A DNA stretch of 18,829 bases. Origin: Legionella longbeachae (GTDB lineage Bacteria > Pseudomonadota > Gammaproteobacteria > Legionellales > Legionellaceae). The translations under genes were made by a program, and so were the position numbers. The stretch is taken from assembly GCA_016191305.1 (NCBI GenBank), contig JACPOX010000091.1, positions 1 through 18,829 on the forward strand, written 5' to 3'. Below the pieces are notes generated by a model. It saw only the letters and a program-made list of their open reading frames with translations, had not been told where the DNA came from and did no database searches. Positions within the stretch are counted from its first letter, which is position 1. Each line of letters opens with the position of its first letter. Below are positions 1 to 7,398 of this stretch, piece by piece.

Positions 1-473
1 ATACTTGGAATCATAAAAATTGATCTTGCCCCAGAGATCGCTGACAAGACCCCCATGGGTGAATAGTTGAATTTATTTTTAATATCTATCACTCTAGTAT
101 AACTGAAAAAATCTCCTGGTTTTTGAATCATTATTGGTAGTGTCACATTTTTTTTAGGTAGATCCACATACCACTCGAATCGTTTAGTGAGGATCATTCC
201 CATTGGTGAACTATTTCTTCCATAACCAAGATGTTTATTAATATCAGGAGGAATTTGGGGATCACTTAATCTAACTAGTCCCAAGTCGTGTAGAGGAATA
301 AATTGACTTATTTCATCTCCAATTATTTCTCCATATGGGAAATTAAGTTCATAAAGAGGGAAGTCTAAGCCTGGATTCAACTTATCCACAAGGTTAAAAA
401 ATTCGATATTGGCCTCTTTTATTTTTTCTTTAATCTCCTTCCAATAAACTTTCTTGGTGCCGATATGCGTCAT
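1..473 (-). CDS. Hypothetical protein, 5' part only (runs off left edge)
   Basis: The minus strand is open from an ATG at 473 to the window edge: 157 codons without a stop. An SD-like AGGA lies four bases before the ATG. The protein begins MTHIGTKKVYWKEI and has a charged N-terminal helix, then a mixed region with hydrophobic strands (for example around LPIMIQKPGDFFSY). I see no signal peptide, membrane segment or catalytic motif that I recognise. It faces away from the 59-codon ORF at 635, leaving a 160-bp AT-rich divergent spacer. The function is unknown. That it is a real gene is supported by the uninterrupted frame, the SD and the protein-like composition. Confidence 0.6.
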   Translation of the reverse strand, partial: MTHIGTKKVYWKEIKEKIKEANIEFFNLVDKLNPGLDFPLYELNFPYGEIIGDEISQFIPLHDLGLVRLSDPQIPPDINKHLGYGRNSSPMGMILTKRFEWYVDLPKKNVTLPIMIQKPGDFFSYTRVIDIKNKFNYSPMGVLSAISGARSIFMIPS

Positions 474-634
474 TTCATCCTATATAAGTGTATAATTATT
501 AGCTATAAAAATAGAGTGCTTATTTTATCATGATATTTTCTATATAGAATTATTAAATTTGAAAAATTTTAAGATGATGGTTAAATCTCCTCAGGTTAAT
601 TTGAGAACCTTTTAGGGATTTAATGGAGTAAGAG

Positions 635-814
635 ATGGGAATTAAAATCAATGTGAATGAAATAATAAGTAATACGTTAAACTCATCCATACATAATATA
701 GATAGTCTTTCTAAGATTTTAGAAATTCCTAGAAAAAGGTTGTTACATACCGAGCTTCTAACTCAGGAAGACTTAAAAATATTAATAATTTTTAAACAAA
801 TATTAAAGAAATAA
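635..814 (+). CDS. Small hypothetical protein, 59 aa
   Basis: ATG at 635 with GGAG at 625-628 (6-base spacing), ending with TAA at 812-814. The product is basic and helix-rich (MGIKINVNEI... ending ILKK). The segment around residues 20-40 (NIDSLSKILEIPRKRLLHTE) has the look of a short helix-turn-helix, which would fit a small DNA-binding protein. That is only an impression; no family is recognised. It runs convergently into the repressor gene at 803-1429, and the two overlap by 12 bases at their 3' ends. The good SD is the main reason to list it. Confidence 0.45.
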   Translation: MGIKINVNEIISNTLNSSIHNIDSLSKILEIPRKRLLHTELLTQEDLKILIIFKQILKK

Positions 815-1429
815 TCTTATGGAGTCATTGCATATTCCAAGCACTGTAAATGATTCTTTATTAGGTGTAGTTATATTTTCATAATCTGGGTTTAACGCAA
901 TAAATTTGTAAAGTGGATTTTCTATATTTTTGTTATCAATCAAATACTTTCTAAACAACTTTTGTCCGGTTTTATTTATCTGAAATAATACAAAAGCACC
1001 ATCCACTATCTCTTTATTAGTTTTGAACACAACAATATCATCTTTTCTAAAAAGACTATGCATACTGTCATCAAGTAATTTCACAGCAAACAAATACTTA
1101 CTATCTAATTCCATTGGTATAGATACAGAAATTGAACAAACAGGCTTACTCTCATTTATTTCAGTAAGCTTGTGCAAAGGAATTGAAATGCAACTTAATT
1201 CAGGGGTTCTTTGAATAGAATCAACGCATAACAAATAAGCAGCGGGTACATTCAAAGCTTCTTCTAGCACTAAAATGCTTTCTAAATTCGGTAATCGTCG
1301 CCCCTGTTCCCAATGAGAAATTCTTGCGCTAGAAAAACCGGTTATTTTTGACAGCTCGATCGCGGTCATACCCTTCTTTTTCCGAGACTCGGCAATTCTT
1401 AATCCAATTTCTTTATTAATTTCGCTCAT
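803..1429 (-). CDS. Phage-type transcriptional repressor (HTH_3 plus S24/LexA-like domain)
   Basis: A 208-residue protein. Residues about 8-60 form a Cro/C1-type helix-turn-helix (IAESRKKKGMTAIELSKITG, then SSARISHWEQGRRLPN). Residues about 80-200 resemble the S24 peptidase domain of LexA and CI repressors, with the nucleophile motif DDSM at 121-123 (Ser122). The partner Lys is less clear: the matching strand reads QKLFRKYL, so Arg160 or Lys161 occupies that place. No Ala-Gly cleavage pair is obvious in the linker. It may therefore cleave itself poorly or be a ligand-type repressor. It is divergent from the panD-like/ATP-grasp operon, and the intervening DNA holds three matching palindromic sites. 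I infer that it represses that operon and itself. The ATG at 1429 has no clear SD. Confidence 0.82.
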   Translation of the reverse strand: MSEINKEIGLRIAESRKKKGMTAIELSKITGFSSARISHWEQGRRLPNLESILVLEEALNVPAAYLLCVDSIQRTPELSCISIPLHKLTEINESKPVCSISVSIPMELDSKYLFAVKLLDDSMHSLFRKDDIVVFKTNKEIVDGAFVLFQINKTGQKLFRKYLIDNKNIENPLYKFIALNPDYENITTPNKESFTVLGICNDSIRLFL

Positions 1430-1444
1430 AGATTAATTTTAATA

Positions 1445-1519
1445 TTGACAAAGTTATACCTTAAGTATAAATTATACGTGAGGTATAACTTATAAGTTTT
1501 TAATACCTAAAGTATATAT
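1445..1519. promoter_or_regulatory. Divergent control region with three TATAC-N5-GTATA operators
   Basis: Three palindromic 15-mers occur between the repressor (minus) and the operon (plus): 1455-1469 and 1473-1487 (both perfect TATAC-N5-GTATA) and 1502-1516 (AATAC-N5-GTATA). Centres are 18 and 29 bp apart. A TTGACA at 1445-1450 and a TATATA at 1514-1519 are possible plus-strand promoter elements; the second touches the third operator. The layout resembles the multiple operators of phage CI/Cro switches. Binding by the adjacent repressor is inferred. Confidence 0.65.
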
Positions 1520-1553
1520 GGTTTTCTAATTAATTAAAATATAAGGAGTAGCA

Positions 1554-1895
1554 ATGTTAGTAACCATGTTAAAAGCAAAAATTCATAGAGATGAAAAACT
1601 CTTGTTAGAGACAGGAATCAGAGAGAATGAAAAAGTTCAAATTGTTAATATCAATAATGGTTCGCGATTTGAGACTTATGTAATTAAAGGACGTAAAGGG
1701 AGTGGGGACATTTGTGTCAATGGTGCTGCAGCAAGATTAGTTCATGAGGGTGATAAAATAATTATTATTTGTTATTGCACTCTCGATGAGCAAAAAGCTC
1801 AGGATTATATTCCTAAAATTATTTTTATGAATGAAGATAATAGTATTCAAAGCCACTCTCATCAAGAATCATCAAAAACGTTATTTCTCAATTAA
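1554..1895 (+). CDS. PanD-like (aspartate 1-decarboxylase fold) protein lacking the processing site
   Basis: A 113-residue protein related to PanD, which decarboxylates L-aspartate to beta-alanine after self-cleaving a Gly-Ser bond to form a pyruvoyl group. The PanD landmarks are present: AKIHR near the N-terminus (the Lys that binds substrate), GSRFETY (the Arg, Thr and Tyr of the active site), the CVNGAAA strand and a following GDKIIII strand. However, about 20 residues after KIHR, which in PanD carry the YEGS cleavage site, are absent: KIHRD runs directly into EKLLLETGI. The deletion is in frame and the ORF is otherwise intact, with a good AAGGAG before the ATG. As read, it cannot form the pyruvoyl group. 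It may bind aspartate as a sensor or subunit, have another activity, or be inactive. It is the first gene of the operon behind the triple operator. Confidence 0.8.
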   Translation: MLVTMLKAKIHRDEKLLLETGIRENEKVQIVNINNGSRFETYVIKGRKGSGDICVNGAAARLVHEGDKIIIICYCTLDEQKAQDYIPKIIFMNEDNSIQSHSHQESSKTLFLN

Positions 1896-1932
1896 ATCAA
1901 TTAACGACTAGGAACATCAATAAGGGATTATT

Positions 1933-3042
1933 ATGGACAATTTATCAAATCAAAAAATTAGCCTTGTATTTGGAGGTGTATCTGCTGAGCGTGACCTCTC
2001 ATTAAGAACGTTTAACAGTATTTATAATGAGTTACAGAAGCAAACAAAATATACGTTACATTATCACAATGTTTATTACATTAAAGAAGATGGCTTGGTT
2101 ATTAAAAAACCATTTGATTTTTCTAAAGAGCCTGATTTTTACATTAAAAATCAAGGAAAATCATCTACTATACTTGAAATACTTCAGCAAATAAAAAAGA
2201 ACGATGAATATGTGTTTTCTTTACTGTATGGGTTGTATGGTGAAGATGGTCATTTTCAAGGTTTAGGAAAAGCATTAAATATTAAAAGCTCTTTTGGTTC
2301 TGTACTGTCGTGCAGTTTAAGCAAAAGTAAATACCATTGTTCTAAATATATTGAATCGAACTATTCTGAATTAGAGCCCATACCTGTTATTCCTGTTAGA
2401 GCAGTAGATATTGATGATCTAAAAGAAAGGTTAATGCCTTTTGATGGACAAGAAATTGTGGTCAAACCTAATGCATTAGGCACCAGTATGATGACCGAAC
2501 GTTTTTTACTCAACAAACATTCCATTCATGATGTTTACAATTTGATTGTTATGATATTGAAGTATGATGATATTGCTTTAGTACAAAAATACATTGCTGG
2601 CGAAGAATATTCCTGCGGTTGTATCGAGAATTTAAACAGAATTGATGCGTTGCCTTTAATGCTTGTACGTACAAAAGATAGTTTTTTTGGTCGCAGGGAA
2701 AAATTATGTAAGTTTGGGGTAAGCGAACGCATCATTCCGAATAATTATAATCCTTACACCGCCCAAATTACTAATATTTGCAAACGAATATTCACAGATT
2801 TGATGTTTGAGAATATGTTCCGACTAGATTTTATTGTGTCTGATGGCAAAATTCATTTTCTTGAAGCCAATTCATTACCGGGCTTAAGTAGCGCCAGTTT
2901 TTTTCCAAAAATGCTTCAGGAAATGAACGTTTCGATCGCCGATTTTATTCAATTAACTTATCAAAACAGCTTGAGGAGAAAAAGCAGGGAATGCCAATTT
3001 AACTATGATATGGATTGGAGGGGCTTAGCATGCACTGCATAG
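1933..3042 (+). CDS. D-Ala-D-Ala ligase-like ATP-grasp enzyme, divergent
   Basis: A 369-residue ATP-grasp ligase of the Ddl family, which joins two D-amino or hydroxy acids with ATP. Visible Ddl landmarks: FGGVSAERDLSL (Glu19), YGEDG at 102-106, VVKPNALGTS (Lys178), GEE at 223-225, RLDF (Arg297, Asp299), EANSLPG (Glu311, Asn313) and SFFP (Ser322). Aligning by eye to E. coli DdlB, several specificity positions differ: His63 is Tyr99, Ser150 is Thr184 and Tyr216 is Leu258, while Lys215 is kept as Lys257. It is therefore probably not the cell-wall Ddl, but a ligase with a different acceptor or a self-protection variant. It starts 37 bp after the PanD-like gene with an AAGGG SD, and its last 13 bases overlap the racemase gene. 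Confidence 0.85.
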   Translation: MDNLSNQKISLVFGGVSAERDLSLRTFNSIYNELQKQTKYTLHYHNVYYIKEDGLVIKKPFDFSKEPDFYIKNQGKSSTILEILQQIKKNDEYVFSLLYGLYGEDGHFQGLGKALNIKSSFGSVLSCSLSKSKYHCSKYIESNYSELEPIPVIPVRAVDIDDLKERLMPFDGQEIVVKPNALGTSMMTERFLLNKHSIHDVYNLIVMILKYDDIALVQKYIAGEEYSCGCIENLNRIDALPLMLVRTKDSFFGRREKLCKFGVSERIIPNNYNPYTAQITNICKRIFTDLMFENMFRLDFIVSDGKIHFLEANSLPGLSSASFFPKMLQEMNVSIADFIQLTYQNSLRRKSRECQFNYDMDWRGLACTA

Positions 3043-3728
3043 GATTGGTAGGTGGAGTCAGCTGGGTATCTACTATGGAATATTATAGGCGACTAAATTG
3101 TCGAATAAATCAAAAAAAAGGGAAAAATCATTCAGCAAAAATATTAATGTATAGTTTTGATTTTGAGGAAATTTTGGAATTTCAAAAAAATAAAAATGAG
3201 ATCATGGAGTTAAAAGTATTGGAAGAAAAGGTGAGATTATTAGATAAAGCGGGTTCTGATGTGATTGCAATTTGTTCCAATACCACCAATAAATTAGCAG
3301 ATCAACTTGATAGTACCCTGCATGAAAAATTAATTAATCTCATCGATGTAACTGGCGACTATTTACTTAAAAATAATGCAGTTCGAGTTGGTTTACTAGG
3401 TACCCGGTATACCATGGAGCTTGATTTTTATAAGAATAAATTGAACGAAAAAGGAGTATATGTGGTGGTTCCCGATAAGAAAGATCGGGAGCAGTTACAC
3501 CATATTATTTATGAAGAATTATGTAAAGGCCAAAAGAATGCTTATTCCAAAAAATCATTACTCAATATAATTAATAAAATGGTCTCTTTAAATGAATTAG
3601 ATGGAATCATTCTTGGGTGCACAGAGCTGCCTTTATTGGTTTCCCAATTGGATGTTATGATTCCTTTATTTGATACCATAGATATCCATATTGATGCCAT
3701 TTTAAAAAGAATAACTCAGATCAATTAA
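3030..3728 (+). CDS. Aspartate/glutamate racemase family protein
   Basis: A 232-residue cofactor-independent racemase of the Asp/Glu (RacX/YgeA) family, which interconverts L- and D-amino acids with two cysteines. Both are present: Cys82 in CSNTTN and Cys197 in GCTELP. The start motif CIGLVGGVSW and the late LFDT motif also fit. I place the start at ATG 3030, since GGAGGGG at 3017-3023 sits six bases upstream and family members begin with the IGL-GG strand; an in-frame TTG at 3015 precedes the SD and is unlikely. The gene overlaps the end of the Ddl-like gene by 13 bases, implying translational coupling and a shared pathway, probably supplying a D-amino acid to one of the ligases. The exact substrate cannot be read from sequence. 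Confidence 0.85.
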   Translation: MHCIGLVGGVSWVSTMEYYRRLNCRINQKKGKNHSAKILMYSFDFEEILEFQKNKNEIMELKVLEEKVRLLDKAGSDVIAICSNTTNKLADQLDSTLHEKLINLIDVTGDYLLKNNAVRVGLLGTRYTMELDFYKNKLNEKGVYVVVPDKKDREQLHHIIYEELCKGQKNAYSKKSLLNIINKMVSLNELDGIILGCTELPLLVSQLDVMIPLFDTIDIHIDAILKRITQIN

Positions 3729-3737
3729 GGAGTCCCC

Positions 3738-4961
3738 ATGAATATTGATAGCCCTTATTCTGGGATCCTATGGTGCTTACTTGCTGGAGTGCTTTGCGTC
3801 AATGCAGCGCACTTTATTAGTATTCCCTTTTTAAGTCTGTATCTTGTGAATCACACACATTGCTCTCTATTGCTAAGTGGATTTGTCCTAGGAATTGCCC
3901 CGTTCTTTTCTATAGTGGGTGGGGTTGTTGGAGGACAATTATCCGATCGATACGATCGTTTAGTTATTTTGTATCTCTCGATATTTGCCACGGCATTGAT
4001 TCTTATTTTATTTTATGGTGTTTTTAATCTCCAAAATAACCCAATACAATGGGGATTACTTATTCTCTTAAATGCCTTATTTGGTTTATTCACTTCCTTT
4101 TTTCAGCCTTCCGTGATGGCCTTATTGACTGATTTAGTTGCCCAATCCTATCGAGAACAGGTGTTTCATTTTCGTTATGCCGCGATAAACATCGGAGCGG
4201 TCATTGGTCCATTACTTGGTGTTTTTTTAGGAATTACTTTATCGCCGAGGGCATTTCTTATAGGGGGATTAATTTATTTGGGGTATGGATGTTTTTTGTA
4301 TTTTGTTTTAAAAACACACAGGGTAACTCGGGTGTACTCTCTTCAAGAGTCTGTCTCTATTTTAGATTCAGTGAATGTCGTTTTTACCAATAAAAGATTA
4401 TTTAATTTTATTCTGTTTCATATCGTTTTTGCGATTTGTTATGCACAAATTACATCTACTTTAGCCTACTATATTGCTGATAATGTAGCTAATAGTGCAC
4501 GTGTTTATTCATTACTGATTTCTTTAAATGCGCTATTTGTATTATTAGGGCAAGCACCTATCTATTTTTTATGTAAAAACCAGGCAAAAAAGAGAGTCAT
4601 TTTTTATGGCTGTTTTCTTTTTTGTTTGGGATGTTTTGGTTTTGCCTACTCTGGGAAAGAGGCCATTTATTTTTATAACTCCATGCTACTTATTACCTTA
4701 GGTGAATTATTGATATTTCCATTTGCATCAGGATTTATCGATGATATGGCCCCAGCGCATCTTAAAGGTACTTATTTTGGTGCCCTCACTTTTAGGGAAT
4801 TAGGTTTAGGTTTTGGGCCTATTTTAGGTACCACAATTCTTCATGCTTTTGGTGGTAAGGTTCTTTTTTTATTCATAGGCTTATTGGCGCTGTGCTCCTA
4901 TTATTTTATGGTACGTTGTGAGCGCGCTCAATATGTCTTGTCCTACAATGTCACTAGATAA
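3738..4961 (+). CDS. MFS transporter (12 TM), probable product exporter
   Basis: A 407-residue hydrophobic protein with about 12 membrane segments. The MFS motif A appears between TM2 and TM3 as GGQLSDRYDRLVI, and a second-half counterpart is weak. A glycine-rich helix with a GPLLGVFLG stretch near residues 158-166 resembles the motif of drug/proton antiporters. The SD AAGGAG lies seven bases before the ATG, nine bases after the racemase stop. Because it sits between the racemase and a peptide-ligase-type gene, export of the operon's product (self-protection) is the likely role, as with MFS pumps in other small peptide antibiotic clusters such as BacE in bacilysin. The substrate is inferred only. 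Confidence 0.85.
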   Translation: MNIDSPYSGILWCLLAGVLCVNAAHFISIPFLSLYLVNHTHCSLLLSGFVLGIAPFFSIVGGVVGGQLSDRYDRLVILYLSIFATALILILFYGVFNLQNNPIQWGLLILLNALFGLFTSFFQPSVMALLTDLVAQSYREQVFHFRYAAINIGAVIGPLLGVFLGITLSPRAFLIGGLIYLGYGCFLYFVLKTHRVTRVYSLQESVSILDSVNVVFTNKRLFNFILFHIVFAICYAQITSTLAYYIADNVANSARVYSLLISLNALFVLLGQAPIYFLCKNQAKKRVIFYGCFLFCLGCFGFAYSGKEAIYFYNSMLLITLGELLIFPFASGFIDDMAPAHLKGTYFGALTFRELGLGFGPILGTTILHAFGGKVLFLFIGLLALCSYYFMVRCERAQYVLSYNVTR

Positions 4962-4973
4962 GAGAGTTTAAAA

Positions 4974-6191
4974 ATGAGTCAAGCTATTTTATTTGTTAAT
5001 GTTCCAGATAAGCATCATTTGGAAAAAATGACAGCGGCACAAAAATTGGGGGTAAAGGTTTTTCTCGTCGCTCCAGTTTTTCAAGATTGGGTCAAGGGGA
5101 TTGTTAATCATTTTATACAAGCAGATACAACTAACTTTTCCGAAACCTTATCCATTCTTCGTAGCGCTTACCAAGATACTCCTTTTGATGGAGTTATCAC
5201 TCTATTAGATAAGAGTGTGGAATTAGTAGCAGCCATTGCACAAGAATTTAATCTTCCTGGAAGTACCCTAAAAGCTGCCACCACTGTAAAGCATAAATAT
5301 AAAATGCGTGAAGCGTTAAGGGAATATGGTATTCCGCATCCCAAATTTCAATTAGTCAAAACATTAAAAAACTTACAGGATGCTGCGCTCTATATTGGCT
5401 TTCCTTTTATTTTTAAGCCAGTTGCCGCATCAACCAGTGCTGCTGTTTTTAAAATAGACTCGATGGAGGAGCTCGAGAAGGCTTTCCATTTAATGGCTAC
5501 TTGTGAACGCCCCCCCTTTTGGCTTTATCCTGATGAATATCTTGCTGAAGAATTTATGAACGGCCAAGAAATTAGTGTTGAAGGAGTCATTAATCGTAAG
5601 CAAATCCATTTTGCGGGGATTACTAATAAATCAGTATCAAGCCCTGGTTTTACTGAGTGGATGCATTGCTTCCCCACTTATTTTGAGCCAGAGGTATGCT
5701 CCAAAATTTATGAGCTTGTGGCACGAGCCATTGAGGCAGTAAAGATAAATGATTGTGCTTTTCACGTGGAAGTGATGATGACGGCAGAAGGCCCTAAAAT
5801 TGTAGAAATCAATTCACGCCTGGCAGGCGCTTTCATTTCAAGTCATCTTGTACCAATGGCAACCGGAATTGATTTAGCTTGTGCCAGTATTCAAACCGCC
5901 TTGGGAGAACCCATCAAGTTAAAATCATCCCAGCAATTATATGCTTGTGAACGTAATGTATTTGCTAAAAAAAATGGAACTATTATCGCTTGGAAGCATA
6001 TTGATGGAATATTAGATCAACCCGGAGTTAAAGATTTTAAAATATTGCGATCTGTGGGTGACTATGTCAAGGTGCCTCCTGAGGGATACGATAATCTTTT
6101 ATGTGCTGTAATCACTGTGGGAGGTACATTTAATCAAGCTCAGGAGGTAGCAAAAAAGGCGTTAAACAGTATTGAATGTGTTATTGAGTAG
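4974..6191 (+). CDS. ATP-grasp amino-acid/peptide ligase-like protein
   Basis: A 405-residue protein with a pre-ATP-grasp Rossmann-like domain (about 1-110), an ATP-grasp domain (about 111-310) and a C-terminal cap. ATP-grasp signs are FPFIFKP (Lys148), the EEFMNGQEISVEG segment (192-204), FHVEVMM (263-269) and EINSRLAG (Glu278, Asn280, Arg282), which supply the metal and phosphate contacts. The order and length fit L-amino-acid ligases of the BacD type, which make dipeptides through an acyl-phosphate; related folds such as carbamoyl phosphate synthase-type and PurK-type enzymes are less likely in this context. It starts 12 bases after the MFS stop, as the last gene of the operon. Its substrates may include the racemase product, but no residue tells which. 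Confidence 0.82.
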   Translation: MSQAILFVNVPDKHHLEKMTAAQKLGVKVFLVAPVFQDWVKGIVNHFIQADTTNFSETLSILRSAYQDTPFDGVITLLDKSVELVAAIAQEFNLPGSTLKAATTVKHKYKMREALREYGIPHPKFQLVKTLKNLQDAALYIGFPFIFKPVAASTSAAVFKIDSMEELEKAFHLMATCERPPFWLYPDEYLAEEFMNGQEISVEGVINRKQIHFAGITNKSVSSPGFTEWMHCFPTYFEPEVCSKIYELVARAIEAVKINDCAFHVEVMMTAEGPKIVEINSRLAGAFISSHLVPMATGIDLACASIQTALGEPIKLKSSQQLYACERNVFAKKNGTIIAWKHIDGILDQPGVKDFKILRSVGDYVKVPPEGYDNLLCAVITVGGTFNQAQEVAKKALNSIECVIE

Positions 6192-6315
6192 AATATATTT
6201 TTGGTTCAATAATCGAACCGAACGAAATGGGGTATAACCATAAAAAATTTAATATGATTACTCCCCATTAAAATCCATTTTTGAGCGACCTGCAGCGAAT
6301 TCTTAACAGATCGTG

Positions 6316-6580
6316 TCACCTTAACATAGATTTAATAATGGTTTTCAATATATTCTTTTCATATCGGTAATATTTTCCTTTTGATTTTTTCCGTAAGCTG
6401 TAAATAAAAAAATAGGCATATTTTGGTTATGGTAATAATATATAACTCTTTGCACCACCGCTCTTACCCTGATTACTATCAGCTGTCCAACGAATCTTTC
6501 TAGCCCCGTCAGTTCCAAGAATAAGGTCTCCTTCAGTTGGATTTTGAGCAATATGACTTATAAAGTCATCTCTGCTTTTC
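6316..6580 (-). pseudogene. RelE/HigB-type toxin relic, frameshifted twice
   Basis: Read across three frames on the minus strand, this gives a recognisable RelE/HigB-like toxin. The first part has NPTEGDLILGTDGARKIRW and GKSGGA, then a one-base insertion near 6445-6455 moves the frame to RVIYYYHNQNMPIFLFTAYG and NQKENITD, then a one-base loss near 6360 moves it to EKNILKTIIKSMLR and a stop at 6316-6318. The pattern (gD-IpGtgG-RK-RW, GKrGG-RViYYy, lfl-aYaK-e-enLt) is typical of the family. The N-terminus is also missing: a TAG at 6580-6582 closes the frame. No intact antitoxin gene is seen beside it. A continuous 68-codon frame at 6345-6551 is just the middle part. Confidence 0.72.
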
Positions 6581-6645
6581 TATAAACATCCAAATAAATC
6601 TTGAGATCACCATCAGCATTTACAAACAATGAGACTATAATTTAT

Positions 6646-6650
6646 AAAAG
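6646..6650 (+). repeat. Left copy of 5-bp target duplication (AAAAG)
   Basis: AAAAG directly abuts the left inverted repeat. The same five bases directly abut the right inverted repeat at 11416-11420, in the same orientation. Tn3-family elements make 5-bp target duplications. Confidence 0.6.
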
Positions 6651-6687
6651 GGCCTAGCGCTCCGTAACTTGAGCCCTGGCGCAGAAA
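6651..6687 (+). repeat. Left terminal inverted repeat
   Basis: Compared with the reverse complement of 11380-11415, about 29 of 36 positions match with one single-base gap. The shared blocks are GGCCTA, GCTC, AACTTG, GCCCTG and CGCA. Confidence 0.65.
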
Positions 6688-6696
6688 TCTAAAAAA

Positions 6697-7398
6697 TCAT
6701 ATCGGAAAATCCCCAATAACATCATTATACTTATCTTGTGCATTAGCCAAGCTTAATTTGGAGTATATTTCAAGAGAGTCTCTTTTAGCATGGCCTGAAT
6801 AAGGTTGAATAAAGGCGTCATCAATATTTTGTTTCTTAAGCCAAGTAAATAAAAAATGTCTTAGTTTGTGAGGCGATATGGATCGCTCAATACCTGCAAG
6901 TTTAGTATATCGCATAAGAATTTTTCTAATTCCACGATCGGTATAATGACGTCGAAAGCCTGATTCAAATAAAAACATCCTGTTTTCATTTTTATATTGT
7001 TTTAAATGAAGTGCTAATGTTTCTTTAAATGCCGGTGAAAAGGGTACAATTCTATCTTTTTTTCCTTTACCCTGATTTATTTTTATCCGACAATTGGTTA
7101 AATCAATGTCGCATATCTGTATATTAATTAATTCACTGACCCTTATCCCTGTATAAAGTAAAACTTTAACAATAAGCATAGGTATAATATCGTGAGATTC
7201 CCAAACAGTTTTGTAAAAGAGTCTAATTTCATCTTCAGTTGGAACATAGGGTAGGCGTTTGGGTGTTGTTGTTACTTCAATATTCAGATTTTCCCTCACA
7301 AATCTGAATACATCGCGAAGGTAATCATAGTTAGGATTTTGTGTCTTAAGTAGACTTGAAACTTTTTGAGCCATTTTTTTAGCTGATATTTGTTCCAT
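6697..7398 (-). CDS. Tyrosine recombinase (TnpI-like integrase/resolvase)
   Basis: A 233-residue site-specific recombinase. The catalytic domain is complete: Arg86 in TGIRVSEL, Lys111/113 in the beta-hairpin [11 protein letters not shown], His177 and Arg180 in HKLRH, His203 in SGHAKRDS and the nucleophile Tyr212 in EIYSKLS. The N-terminal DNA-binding part is short (about 50 residues), compared with about 100 in XerC/D-type enzymes. Its ATG shares a base with the stop of the upstream transposase remnant (TAATG), so the two were co-translated. The likely original role is resolving transposition cointegrates, as TnpI does in Tn4430. It may still be active, because the frame and all catalytic residues are intact. 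Confidence 0.87.
   Translation of the reverse strand: MEQISAKKMAQKVSSLLKTQNPNYDYLRDVFRFVRENLNIEVTTTPKRLPYVPTEDEIRLFYKTVWESHDIIPMLIVKVLLYTGIRVSELINIQICDIDLTNCRIKINQGKGKKDRIVPFSPAFKETLALHLKQYKNENRMFLFESGFRRHYTDRGIRKILMRYTKLAGIERSISPHKLRHFLFTWLKKQNIDDAFIQPYSGHAKRDSLEIYSKLSLANAQDKYNDVIGDFPI

Larger units (their letters stand above)
6192..6650. other. Intergenic stretch between operon and transposon
   Basis: Apart from the toxin relic, this 459-bp stretch holds short open pieces without starts, such as a minus-strand frame ending near 6562 (…KIYLDVYRKAEMTL). This is probably what remains of a gene cut by the transposon at 6650. Weak hairpins lie just after the operon at 6201-6222 and 6227-6268, neither with a good T-run. 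Confidence 0.4.

Noticed and set aside
3015..3029. TTG start for the racemase
   Set aside because: It precedes the SD at 3017-3023; ATG 3030 is well spaced and matches the family N-terminus.
6201..6268. Hairpins after the ATP-grasp operon (GGTTC/GAACC and ATGGGG/CCCCAT)
   Set aside because: The stems are short, one has bulges and neither has a proper T-run, so I do not call a terminator.
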